Source: a virus | Virus record (IMG/VR): IMGVR_UViG_3300036670_000273 | Coordinates: 1-63,994 of that record | Reading direction: 5' to 3' (one strand) | Length of the DNA stretch: 63,994 nucleotides | Part shown: positions 25,772 through 35,312 of the stretch, in pieces | Layout of the letters: every line of letters begins with the position of its first letter | Position numbering within the stretch: position 1 is the stretch's first letter | Translations under genes and position numbers: made by a program | Notes under the pieces: model-generated | Database searches by the model: none | Seen by the model: the letters and a program-made list of their open reading frames with translations, nothing else | Told to the model about the DNA's origin: nothing

Positions 25772-27886
25772 TTATTTAATAATATCATAAACAAAACTTA
25801 TTACACCTTGTTCGGTGCATATCAATTCAATGATAGGTGTTGAGCTTATTTTTATATTTGGTATTGTAGCTATATTTATGCCGTACACACCTTGATTAAG
25901 TCTATTTAAAGAATCTGTGAAAATCTTTATATTATAAGATCCTATTAAAAGATCATTATTAAACACTAATCTCATAGTCTGTCCTTTTTTCCACTGTGTT
26001 GAACTATCATCTATGTATATACTCAAATCTCCATTTGCAGTATTAATAGTGTCAATTCTTAACATATTTGTAAAGGGTAAAAGATAAGTAAACACTTGTG
26101 GTGTTATTGCACTAAGTTCAACTGGATTAGCAAATGAAATTTCATCGCCATTCTCATCAAACGGTATCATTAATTCATACTGCTGTGTTATCATGTCAAG
26201 TCTAACTTGATTCGGCGTATTTTTATTAAGTGCAATTCCAGGCCCTGATCTAAGTACATCAGCATTATACTGTAATGATATTGATACATTACCGTTTGCC
26301 AATGATTGAATTTCATCAGAATTTTTAGAAATTAAATCCAATAAAGTTGTACTAGAAGACATTGATAGCGATGCATTTTCGAGTTGTTCTTGTACACTAT
26401 TTATTTGTAGTTGTAAAGAATTTACTGTGTTTAATATACTGCTTTTATTTTCTAAATCTTGTATTTTTTGTTCTAATTCACGTACTAAATTTTGTTGCCT
26501 TTGGAATATTTTAACAGATTCCTGTAATTGCGTTGATGCATCAACAAACAACCCCATTGAGAATGTATTATAGTCATTAATTATTGTAGAAACGCCAGAA
26601 GTTCCAGGCGATGCGTCAAATCTTAAATTAATTTTAAAACCATAACTATTTCCATTTTGACCAGTTATTTTATTTGGTTTAAATTTTGGATATCTTTGAA
26701 TAAATCCACCATCTGTTGTTGGGGTAACATTGTCCAACATAAGTAAACCATACAAATTTGATGTAGTATTACCAGGATTGCTTGTATCAACTAAATCATA
26801 ATAAACTAAAACCGAATTAAATTCAAATGTTGAAGCTAAATCTGTCCCATTAAATTGCTGTATTGTTGAAACCGCAGGATTTTGTACAATTTGTTGATAG
26901 TTGTTAGGATTAAAATCAACTGAAATTCCATCTAATCTACTTCTTTTATACGCAACGCCAGTAAACCCACTAGGGCTATTATAATCAGCAGGATATTTTC
27001 TAATATCATCATTTAAAGAATCTTTAAATGTTGTAGGTTCTGTAAAATATGAATCAACTGAAGTTGGTGGCGTTGTCTCACCCATCCAATTCGCTGTAGG
27101 ATCAGTATAACCACCAGGGCCACCGCCTAATAAAGGTTGATCATAGTCATAAAATGCAAAAATATCTAAACCCTGTGGGTGTATAGTATTAACGTTTCTG
27201 CCTTCTATAAATTCGCTGTTTCCAGTGATTTTAAGACCAGGTTGATAGTTATTATCAGTAACAGCATCAAAGAGTACTGTGGGTGTACTACCTGCTTCTG
27301 TCGGTACATTAATGTATAACTCAGTGTATGCTTCGCCACCACTATCAACATTATTTACAATATCGATATCTCCAATATATTTTACTACTTTTCGGTATTG
27401 AATTTGACCGTTGAGTTGTTCATCTTCTTCTACAAAAAGATCATCTGTATTAACATTACTTTTTTCTAAAGATGTGGCTTTTCTAAATCTTATCGCTCCA
27501 GTTTCTTTTAACCATTTAAAAAATACTCGTTCAGCAACAGATTTTTTTTCAGTATTATCATAAGATGGGTTAGATAAAATAGATTGTTCTAAATTTAATG
27601 CATAATTTTGTAAACTCTCAGCCCAATTAACGTTAGGGTCACCTTTTAATCCACCATTTGCAATCATACCATCAATAGTATCAAATTGCATATAGTTTTG
27701 AAAATTACTAAAAGTAGTAGGATCTAGTCTATCAAAATCTGGTATATTAATAAGCACAAACTTAGAAAAGACTAATCTAAGATTCTCATTATTTAGAGTT
27801 TTTGATAAGTCTCTAGCAGCAGATGAAAATGTATAAAACGTTCCTCCATCTGCTTGTGGAGTTTTAATTAAAGGCGTTGTTGCCAT
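25772..27886 (-). CDS. Virion structural protein, baseplate-associated, 704 aa
   Basis: Starts MATTPLIKTPQADGGTFYTFSSAARDLSKTL. The first 180 residues look like an attachment domain, the middle is beta-rich, and a coiled coil at about 455-515 (VRELEQKIQDLENKSSILN) separates it from a small C-terminal beta domain. Such a coil-plus-distal-domain organisation suits a trimeric wedge or fibre-holding protein. It follows the 212-aa fibre-like gene by 18 bases. Confidence 0.62.
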   Translation of the reverse strand: MATTPLIKTPQADGGTFYTFSSAARDLSKTLNNENLRLVFSKFVLINIPDFDRLDPTTFSNFQNYMQFDTIDGMIANGGLKGDPNVNWAESLQNYALNLEQSILSNPSYDNTEKKSVAERVFFKWLKETGAIRFRKATSLEKSNVNTDDLFVEEDEQLNGQIQYRKVVKYIGDIDIVNNVDSGGEAYTELYINVPTEAGSTPTVLFDAVTDNNYQPGLKITGNSEFIEGRNVNTIHPQGLDIFAFYDYDQPLLGGGPGGYTDPTANWMGETTPPTSVDSYFTEPTTFKDSLNDDIRKYPADYNSPSGFTGVAYKRSRLDGISVDFNPNNYQQIVQNPAVSTIQQFNGTDLASTFEFNSVLVYYDLVDTSNPGNTTSNLYGLLMLDNVTPTTDGGFIQRYPKFKPNKITGQNGNSYGFKINLRFDASPGTSGVSTIINDYNTFSMGLFVDASTQLQESVKIFQRQQNLVRELEQKIQDLENKSSILNTVNSLQLQINSVQEQLENASLSMSSSTTLLDLISKNSDEIQSLANGNVSISLQYNADVLRSGPGIALNKNTPNQVRLDMITQQYELMIPFDENGDEISFANPVELSAITPQVFTYLLPFTNMLRIDTINTANGDLSIYIDDSSTQWKKGQTMRLVFNNDLLIGSYNIKIFTDSLNRLNQGVYGINIATIPNIKISSTPIIELICTEQGVISFVYDIIK

Positions 27887-27904
27887 TTATGTTTATTTTT
27901 TTTA

Positions 27905-28543
27905 TTAAGAAATTGTGTATCCGCTGCCACCAACTACATACCATTCACCGTTACCTGTACCATCATCAATACACAATAAGTGAACAGATTTACCCTTTTC
28001 ATCTAATTGAATATTAAGACCACCTTGTACAATAATTGCGTTTATAGCCCCTTTAATATCAACAGTACCTGTTGTTGCATCTGCATAAACAAAAAATATT
28101 TCTTGACCAATTACACCATCGTTAAGTTCAATTGTAAGAGTACCTGTTGTATTATTACTAACGCGTTCAACCGAATATGCTGGACTTGCTGTACTTGTTC
28201 CAACAGCTATTGTCATACTAGGACCGGCAAGAACATCGTTTAATATTTGTGGATCTGTATTATTTCTAATTAAGCCACCATTAAGGTTAATATCACCATT
28301 TATTTTAATAGATGTTAATATATCAAAAATATTTCCATTAATGATAAGCTTTGGTGTAAGTAAACCTACTCTGAATGATTCGGTTTTAACATCAACAAGG
28401 TTATTTAATGTACCAGCGATAGGATTAAAATATATTTCCATTGCATTAATCTCGCTCTCAAGAATGTTAAAATTGTCATTAAGTACGAGTCTTGACCCTG
28501 ATAATGAATCTGTTCCAAGAATTTCTGTTACTGATATAGCCAT
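27905..28543 (-). CDS. Fibre-like virion protein, 212 aa
   Basis: Starts MAISVTEILGTDSLSGSRLVLNDNFNILESEIN. That opening is similar in kind to the start of the 786-aa fibre (an LxGSDSxSxSRxxLNxNF-type motif, common in phage fibre tips of this group). A beta-helix-like middle (IKINGDINLNGGLIR) and a C-terminal strand domain (KSVHLLCIDDGTGNGEWYVV) follow, a typical trimeric fibre end. It probably attaches to the large neighbours. Confidence 0.65.
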   Translation of the reverse strand: MAISVTEILGTDSLSGSRLVLNDNFNILESEINAMEIYFNPIAGTLNNLVDVKTESFRVGLLTPKLIINGNIFDILTSIKINGDINLNGGLIRNNTDPQILNDVLAGPSMTIAVGTSTASPAYSVERVSNNTTGTLTIELNDGVIGQEIFFVYADATTGTVDIKGAINAIIVQGGLNIQLDEKGKSVHLLCIDDGTGNGEWYVVGGSGYTIS

Positions 28544-28568
28544 GTTTTGATTTTTATTTTTTAATTAG

Positions 28569-31500
28569 TTATTTTATTATTAGTATGTTTCTACTTTTTT
28601 TATATTTATTCCCATTTGAATCTGTAAGTTCTAATCCTATTTCATACTTACCAGGTTCTTGAAAAAGATAAGTTAAATATTTGCTTTCAAAATATATATC
28701 AGCTATGCTAGTGTTAGATGTATTTCTTATAAACCATTTAGGTTTATCTTTGCCACTTATCTTACATTTATCATAAACAAACATAGCCCACGTTAGTTTA
28801 GGTAAAGTTACTCCATCATTTATAAATTTAGCAGTAGACCAAGATGGATTGCTAGACGTATGTAGACCTTTTTTATATATAAGGCTATCACAAGTGTCAC
28901 CTGTATTACCAGTGTCACCTGTATAACCTGTATTACCAGTGTCACCTGTATTACCGGTTACACCTTCACCTGCGCATATCATATTATTATTAACATCAAC
29001 AACATCAACGCTCAACCAATCACCATACACACCAAAATATCTGGAAACAGCTTGCACAAATTTTTGATTTAGTGCAGCATCATACACTACATTATAAATA
29101 TACTTATTTATGATTGGATCAATACTTAAATTTAATTTTAATGCAGCCTGTGCTAATGTAGTTGTAGTTTGATCAAAATAAAATGTACCTATGTTACCCT
29201 TAATATCAACTATTTTAAGATAACTATTTTCTTCGATTTCTTTAAACTGAAAAAATGCAGGAGAATCACCAGTGATTGATGTTAAATCCCACCAAATATG
29301 ATATGAATCATTCCATGTACATTTTTTTATATTGTTCCAAAAATACGGACCTGTGAAACTCGTAGATCCATTATTTTGAAAGTTAAGAATCGTAAAATTA
29401 GGAGAAGACCCTAAGCCAAAATTATTTAAAATCGCATTAACTCTATCAAGAGATTCATAAAGACTAGGAGTTTCGTCATCCCATGTAACACTAGGTTCAA
29501 TTGGTAAGTTCCAACTTGAACCATAGTCATCCCAATGCCACTTGCCTTCATTTGCCCATGTGTATGTTTCTTTTCTAGACTGATACCAACCTGAATATTC
29601 AACTTCTTTTGATTCCACACAAATAGTATCGGTTTTAACTATAGATGAAATATTATTAAACATATCGTATAACCTCATCTCTACTGTATAATCACCAACA
29701 TACGGTAATGTTATTGGTAATGTTTCATACTGATTAATAGATCCTCTTACTGATGAAAAATATGAAGGTGATATATCAGTTTCTTCTTTAAATATAGTCC
29801 ATTCAATTTCACTAAAATTACCTCTCCCTATACTACCCCATGTATATAAAGTTTCGCTAGGATCGTCTATTTTAGTAAACACTGCTCCACTTACTAGAGT
29901 TTTAATAACTCTTGTATTTATTTGCTGAGTATTACTTCCAAATATTCTTATTGCATTTTCGGTATTTGATACTGCAATATTTGATATATCTAAATGTAGC
30001 CAAGGAGTAATCGCATTACTTTTTAAATTTAATAATTGACTAAATAATGAAGCTACGATGTCATTGTTATTATCACCTGCTTGTGCTGTGTATGTTGCGC
30101 CTGTGTTTGTAGTAACATCATTTATTATAAAAACATCACCTATGCTACCACCTTGTGGTCTTAAATCAAATGTATGAAATTTATTTGCGTTTGTTATCTG
30201 ATTAAATGTCATGTTTACCTCTGACCACGTTACTTTTTCAAAACTCGTATTTTCTAAAACCACCAAAGCCCCTACTGGGATATTCGGTTTATCTGGTAAA
30301 TATAAAGATGAATAGCCTGCCTTTGGTGTACCTATTTTATTTAGATTTGGTGCATACTTACTAAAATATGAGAAAAATACATCTGCTATTTCGCTAATTG
30401 TAAAAGTTTGACCTCCAACTGGCTTACCTAGTACACTATTAACATTTGGTCCAAATGGCGCAACTGGTAAAGGATCACCTTGATTATATTCACCTAAAAG
30501 TAAATTTCGAGAAGATGTTTCACCACTTGATGAAACAAAAAGTGGAGCAATAAATGAGTTACAAAAATTAATAACTGCCTCACCTACTATTGCTTCTTGA
30601 TTAAAACAAAAATCTGTAAATGATCTTAAATCTTCTAAATATATACAAGAATCCGGCGTAACTTTAAAATCAACAGAAATTCCTGCATTTATGTTTCTTT
30701 TATCATTTCTACTGATTGTGTTTGTTATAGCAGCAGATCCAAAAAAATCAGCCTCACCTGTAATATCTTTAATGTGAGCGTTTAATGGTAAAAATTCGTT
30801 TTCAAGTTTTCTTTTAAGTCCAAATAATTTAATAAGTACTTCCTCTATTGTAAAGTTAAAAACTTCTTCAGTTAATGGCAGATCTTGAAAATCATATTGA
30901 TTCTCTTTTACTTTATTAATTTTGTAAATTAAGCTAAACATGCTAGTCTTTCTAAAATTCTTATTAGGTAAACTTATAGAGGTATCGTTATAATTAACAG
31001 TTGGATCAAATATATTAATAGGATTAGATTGTATGTATTTTCCATATCTAGTTGAAGATTTGTTAACATTTTTCCAAAACTCTTTTACTTGTAAATTGTT
31101 ATAACCAAAAAACTTAATAGCGTTAATAAGACCTTTATATGAACCAATAAATGGATATATGTTATGACCTTCTAACATTATTTCTTTTCGTTTTCTGTTT
31201 AGCTCAACAAAATTTGGTAACTGCTCATTTATATTAGTATCTTTAAAAATTAAGCTATCTTCAGCTGTTATATTATAACCTAAATTTTCAGTCATAACTT
31301 TAAGTCTTTCATCTTCACTTATAGTTTCAGCATACACCACAAATTTACCAACAATAGTGCCGGTACATTCATCTTTAATAATTAATGTTCTTTTAAAAGT
31401 ATTTTCCTCATCTGAATTAATTGTAAAGTTGATTTGAATAACTTCAGATCTAATTTTATCTGTTACAACATAATCATTAATATCAATACTTTGATTTGCA

Positions 31501-31898
31501 TCATAATCCAGTGGGACGTTAATTTCTTCATATTTTACTAATTGCGGTCCTATTTCTTCAACTAATAATGCGGATTGTGTATCTGTAACAAAATCTTGAT
31601 TAAACTGAAACAAAAAAATATCTTCAGGATCTGACGTTTCCCATTCAATAATAAAATCGCATTCACTGTTACTCTCTAAATTATTAAGCTCATATGAATG
31701 AGGATATCCAAACTTTTTTAAATTTGTAGACTCTTGTATAAATTCTTGTAAAATAAATAATTGACCAACTTCAAACAAACCAGTCGATACAGCTGGTAAA
31801 TAAATATTTCCCATCCACATATCAACAGATTCATTATAATCAAAATTATAATTTTTACCTTCTTTATCAAAAAAATATATATGTTTCCAATAATTCAT
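28569..31898 (-). CDS. Large baseplate wedge-like protein with G-x-T collagen-like insert
   Basis: 1109 aa. The N-terminal third contains a tail-protein-I-like stretch (GHNIYPFIGSYKGLINAIKFFGYNNL near 250-280), where baseplate wedge proteins contact the gp6-like protein. The middle carries PKD/Ig-like beta segments (LPYVGDYTVEMRLYDMFNN, and GKYEIGLELTDSNGN at the C-terminus). Near residue 980 is a run of eight G-x-T triplets (GNTGDTGNTGYTGDT), an unusual collagen-like spacer. It begins one base from the stop of the small 89-aa gene. In T4 the position after gene 6 belongs to gene 7, also a very large wedge protein (1032 aa); homology is plausible but not proven. Confidence 0.62.
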   Translation of the reverse strand: MNYWKHIYFFDKEGKNYNFDYNESVDMWMGNIYLPAVSTGLFEVGQLFILQEFIQESTNLKKFGYPHSYELNNLESNSECDFIIEWETSDPEDIFLFQFNQDFVTDTQSALLVEEIGPQLVKYEEINVPLDYDANQSIDINDYVVTDKIRSEVIQINFTINSDEENTFKRTLIIKDECTGTIVGKFVVYAETISEDERLKVMTENLGYNITAEDSLIFKDTNINEQLPNFVELNRKRKEIMLEGHNIYPFIGSYKGLINAIKFFGYNNLQVKEFWKNVNKSSTRYGKYIQSNPINIFDPTVNYNDTSISLPNKNFRKTSMFSLIYKINKVKENQYDFQDLPLTEEVFNFTIEEVLIKLFGLKRKLENEFLPLNAHIKDITGEADFFGSAAITNTISRNDKRNINAGISVDFKVTPDSCIYLEDLRSFTDFCFNQEAIVGEAVINFCNSFIAPLFVSSSGETSSRNLLLGEYNQGDPLPVAPFGPNVNSVLGKPVGGQTFTISEIADVFFSYFSKYAPNLNKIGTPKAGYSSLYLPDKPNIPVGALVVLENTSFEKVTWSEVNMTFNQITNANKFHTFDLRPQGGSIGDVFIINDVTTNTGATYTAQAGDNNNDIVASLFSQLLNLKSNAITPWLHLDISNIAVSNTENAIRIFGSNTQQINTRVIKTLVSGAVFTKIDDPSETLYTWGSIGRGNFSEIEWTIFKEETDISPSYFSSVRGSINQYETLPITLPYVGDYTVEMRLYDMFNNISSIVKTDTICVESKEVEYSGWYQSRKETYTWANEGKWHWDDYGSSWNLPIEPSVTWDDETPSLYESLDRVNAILNNFGLGSSPNFTILNFQNNGSTSFTGPYFWNNIKKCTWNDSYHIWWDLTSITGDSPAFFQFKEIEENSYLKIVDIKGNIGTFYFDQTTTTLAQAALKLNLSIDPIINKYIYNVVYDAALNQKFVQAVSRYFGVYGDWLSVDVVDVNNNMICAGEGVTGNTGDTGNTGYTGDTGNTGDTCDSLIYKKGLHTSSNPSWSTAKFINDGVTLPKLTWAMFVYDKCKISGKDKPKWFIRNTSNTSIADIYFESKYLTYLFQEPGKYEIGLELTDSNGNKYKKSRNILIIK

Positions 31899-31899
31899 A

Positions 31900-32169
31900 T
31901 TAATTTATATGTTGATAATCTTTAGGTACTGCAAAATTATAATAAATTCTCAAATACTTTACACTGTTAATATATGAAACCATAATAGGATTTAGATAAT
32001 CGTTAATGAATACAGACAATCTACTGTTCTTAAACATATAAGAAGATAACATTTTAGTCATTAATAATGACGTATAGTCAAAGCCAGTATTTTTAAGCTC
32101 CCAATTACTTTCGTATGTAGCTTTATATAAACTAGGATAACCTTTTCTTTTTTCCGTTAAGTATTCCAT
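31900..32169 (-). CDS. Small baseplate-region protein, 89 aa
   Basis: Starts MEYLTEKRKGYPSLYKATYESN. It is aromatic-rich, with helices in the centre (SLLMTKMLSSYMFKNSRLSVFI). Its start codon overlaps the stop of the gp6-like gene by one base and its stop is one base from the 1109-aa gene, so the three are translationally coupled. No family is recognised. Confidence 0.65.
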   Translation of the reverse strand: MEYLTEKRKGYPSLYKATYESNWELKNTGFDYTSLLMTKMLSSYMFKNSRLSVFINDYLNPIMVSYINSVKYLRIYYNFAVPKDYQHIN

Positions 32170-34025
32170 TACATGTTTTTAATAATTTTTTGTGTAGATT
32201 CTCCATCAAGCCTACCAGCATTCATAGATCTTGCATTATTACCTGTTGCTATCGTTGTGCCTCGATTACGTCTTAACTTATTAAATTTATCTTGCTGAGT
32301 TTTATTATAAAGATTAGACTTAACCATATCCTTAAAAAACACATTTAAAGAACCTATACTATTTGGCTTAGGAACCTCTTCATATTCGGTATTATTCCTA
32401 TCTGACCAACCACCTCTAATAACAATAATATCATTAGAATTAATAATAATATCACCAAATTCGTCTAAACCTAATTGCGGATCTTCATCAGGCTTTAGTA
32501 TAATTTTTTTGTTTTCAATTAATGTTTTTTGATCTGTTGCTGGATCAATACCAAAAACAGGTACAAAATAAAAACCATTTTTAATTGCTTCCTCATTTTC
32601 TTTTGATAAGAAAAACAAATTAACAGAATCAACACCCTCTATATCTTCAATCATTGCTATTAAATCAGATCTAGGAACTCTATCTCTTCTATTTACTGTT
32701 AAGAAATAATCATTTAATGTTTTTCTTATTGCAACTCTTAGTGCATCTTTATCATAACCTTCTATCCATCTGATAACTACATTTATAATGTATTTCTTAA
32801 TATCAGGATTATCTATTCTGACTTCAGCTGTTATTACTTGTCTACCACTTTTATTTAATGTATCTATAATTTGAATCTTTTCATCTTCTGTTAACGTGAA
32901 TTCTTCCAAAGGAACTGAAAAATAATCGGTGTTACTTGATATTTTTTTCTTAATGTCAGGTATTAAAAACAAATAAATAATGTTGTTATCATTAATATAT
33001 TCATCATCTTTAGTGTTATACGCATTAATAAATGAAAAGAAGTCATACTTGCTTAAATAATAAATATAGTTATTAGGATTTGCTAACACAAAGGAATTAC
33101 TTTGGTATGGCGCAATTAATCGTGTAAATTCTGGATCTTCACTATCAGAGCCAAGATTAGGATTTCTAATAACATCAATTGATGTTATATCAGTAAGATC
33201 AACACCTTCACCTAAAAAATTAGTTCCACTATCTTTAAATTTAATTTCTATATTTTTTCCACCAATATTTCCATTACTTCCACCTGTTATGATATAAGTA
33301 ACAATAATAATTGATCCAAGTGGTGGCAAATAACCAAATTGATTATTTCCAAAGAAAATGCTAAGACCACCATTTACGCTAGTTTTACACATAAATGTTT
33401 TTTCAGACGGGCCCATGTCATATAAAGAGTCAACCTTTTTCCATAGCTGCCCATCAACATTCACTGTTACCATATAGTGATCAGTTAGTTCTTTTGTTGT
33501 TAAATTATAACTTTGTAAAGCTTCCCCACTGCCACTAAACGTTTGTGTATTAATTTCACCTTGAATAATTTCAACGTTTATCCAATCTTTATTAGTTTTT
33601 TCTAGTCTAATAAAATCACTATCAAATTTTAAGAAATATGATAAACCATTGTTACCAACCTCTAACGCAGCACCGTTAAGTATTTGTACATAGTTTCCGC
33701 TAAACGCGTTAGCTGCATTATTATTAAGTCTGAGCGCGATAATTCCTCTAGCTGATATTCCTCTAGTTGGATCATGACCAGTTAATCTCGACAAGCCATA
33801 TATTGATTCAATATTTCTTGCTCTAGATATATTAAGCTCAGTTGCAACAGATTCAATATAATAAAAAATTAGTTCACCTAAATTTGCAACAACAGTTAAT
33901 AGCTGCCCAAATGGTGAAGCAGGTGAAAATGCTTCTGACCCTTGCTGATAAGTTTTTTGTAAGTATTCAAAAGAGTCATAAAACAACTCGCTTGCCTTTA
34001 ATCTAGTTTTGCTAAAAAATGACAT
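32169..34025 (-). CDS. 6: Baseplate wedge protein gp6 (baseplate J family)
   Basis: 618 aa, near T4 gp6 (660 aa). The helical N-terminus (KASELFYDSFEYLQKTYQQG) is followed by the conserved NISRARNIESIYGLSRLTGHDPTRG, where the baseplate J family has its characteristic alanine/threonine helix. A beta domain comes next, then the dimerisation region with INVVIRWIEGYDKDALRVAIRK and the RRDRVPRSDLIAMIEDIEGVDSV motif typical of J proteins. It forms the inner baseplate ring with gp25 and gp53; the gp25 gene is directly upstream. Confidence 0.85.
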   Translation of the reverse strand: MSFFSKTRLKASELFYDSFEYLQKTYQQGSEAFSPASPFGQLLTVVANLGELIFYYIESVATELNISRARNIESIYGLSRLTGHDPTRGISARGIIALRLNNNAANAFSGNYVQILNGAALEVGNNGLSYFLKFDSDFIRLEKTNKDWINVEIIQGEINTQTFSGSGEALQSYNLTTKELTDHYMVTVNVDGQLWKKVDSLYDMGPSEKTFMCKTSVNGGLSIFFGNNQFGYLPPLGSIIIVTYIITGGSNGNIGGKNIEIKFKDSGTNFLGEGVDLTDITSIDVIRNPNLGSDSEDPEFTRLIAPYQSNSFVLANPNNYIYYLSKYDFFSFINAYNTKDDEYINDNNIIYLFLIPDIKKKISSNTDYFSVPLEEFTLTEDEKIQIIDTLNKSGRQVITAEVRIDNPDIKKYIINVVIRWIEGYDKDALRVAIRKTLNDYFLTVNRRDRVPRSDLIAMIEDIEGVDSVNLFFLSKENEEAIKNGFYFVPVFGIDPATDQKTLIENKKIILKPDEDPQLGLDEFGDIIINSNDIIVIRGGWSDRNNTEYEEVPKPNSIGSLNVFFKDMVKSNLYNKTQQDKFNKLRRNRGTTIATGNNARSMNAGRLDGESTQKIIKNM

Positions 34026-34039
34026 TTATATTTTTATTT

Positions 34040-34405
34040 TTAAAAAAGAGCACCAATTACTCTATTTTGATTTATGTAAATATCAACTAGAGCGCCGTTT
34101 CTACTATCAGTTTCAAAAAATGAAACCTTAGTGTTTACTTTGAATCTAATATCGTAATCAAGTAAACAATATGATTGTATTTGGCTACTAATCTTTTGCT
34201 CAATAACTGAAGCATTTACAACTAGAGAAAAAACAAGATCTTCTAAGTTGCAGCCAAAATCAGGTACTCCTAATACCTCGCCTTTCCTTGTAAATAGGGC
34301 ATTTTCAATCTTTAATATTAGTTGAGAAAGACCATCAGTTACTTCTATTATGTTAGGAGAATACTTATTTTCATCTTCACCTCTACTATAAATATCAATT
34401 AACAT
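34040..34405 (-). CDS. 25: Baseplate wedge protein gp25
   Basis: 121 aa (T4 gp25 is 132 aa). It contains the gp25/gpW-like signature: an early helix (LSQLILKIENALFTRKGEVLGVPDFGCNLEDLVF) with the R-x-GE-x-x-x-x-x-x-FG core, then IQSYCLLDYDIR and two closing strands. It initiates sheath assembly at the baseplate. It is placed 15 bases upstream of gene 6, the typical contractile-tail pairing. Confidence 0.9.
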   Translation of the reverse strand: MLIDIYSRGEDENKYSPNIIEVTDGLSQLILKIENALFTRKGEVLGVPDFGCNLEDLVFSLVVNASVIEQKISSQIQSYCLLDYDIRFKVNTKVSFFETDSRNGALVDIYINQNRVIGALF

Positions 34406-34468
34406 AGATAATGATTCTTTTTAGTATATATATACTCTATTAAAAAATAGCAATTTAGATTATAAAAA

Positions 34469-35311
34469 TTATCCTGTGTAAAAATAATCCAAACCTTCGT
34501 CTGCTTTTATCTCTTCAATAATTTCAGTTAATTCATCTTTACCTTCTGATGCAATCATATCATAATTTATTGTAATATTTCCAGGTAAATTAAATGAAAA
34601 CGTACCTAATATTCTTGCTAATTGTACTTTTGCTTTGGCTATACAATATCTAACAAAAATCTCATCTTGAAATAATGAGCAATCTGGTATAGTGTTGTAT
34701 ATTTGAAAAATACAAGCTCCTTTAGGCAACTCTCCTTGAAATCTAAATTTTCTAGTTAAGCGATTATATGAATATGAAATTTGAGATAACAAAATTTGTC
34801 GTGTCATATCAATAAAACTCGAATTAACAACATATGCCATTAAGTTCTCAGATCCTAGACCTGCACCGTATGAATCTGAGTATATAAATTTTTCAATTGA
34901 AAAATCAACATCACCAGCTGAAAATGAACTACTACCATAACCACCATCTTCACCTGCAAATCCACTCCACTCAAATACGTTGTTAACAGCAAAAACAGTT
35001 GATGGCATAGGTACAATTCCCCTAGAACTATTTACGTTTGCTTTTGATAATGTTTCATTTTCATCTAATATACCCTTTTTAAAGCTATCTTTATTCCATG
35101 CAGATGCTGGTAATGCAATATACATTTCCTCAACGCTGTCTTCATATATTTTATAAAAATAATCCTTTGCTCTTGTAATAATTCTCGCTAATTCTTTTTT
35201 AGGAACTGTAAATGGTAATTGACAACCAACAGTTAATTCATCATTAATTTCTTTAATTAGCGCGTCTAGGCATGCTATAGATTCCGGACTGTTACAATCA
35301 ACGTATGGCAT
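34469..35311 (-). CDS. Virion neck/head-completion candidate
   Basis: 280 aa. A helical N-terminus (KKELARIITRAKDYFYKIYEDS), a central beta region and a helical C-terminus (FVRYCIAKAKVQLARILGTFSFNLPGNITINYDMIASEG, ending EIIEEIKADEGLDYFYTG) resemble structural proteins found next to tail genes in T4-like phages of Bacteroidota; I suspect a neck or connector role. It is followed by a 63-bp gap before gene 25. The exact T4 equivalent is uncertain. Confidence 0.55.
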   Translation of the reverse strand: MPYVDCNSPESIACLDALIKEINDELTVGCQLPFTVPKKELARIITRAKDYFYKIYEDSVEEMYIALPASAWNKDSFKKGILDENETLSKANVNSSRGIVPMPSTVFAVNNVFEWSGFAGEDGGYGSSSFSAGDVDFSIEKFIYSDSYGAGLGSENLMAYVVNSSFIDMTRQILLSQISYSYNRLTRKFRFQGELPKGACIFQIYNTIPDCSLFQDEIFVRYCIAKAKVQLARILGTFSFNLPGNITINYDMIASEGKDELTEIIEEIKADEGLDYFYTG

Positions 35312-35312
35312 A

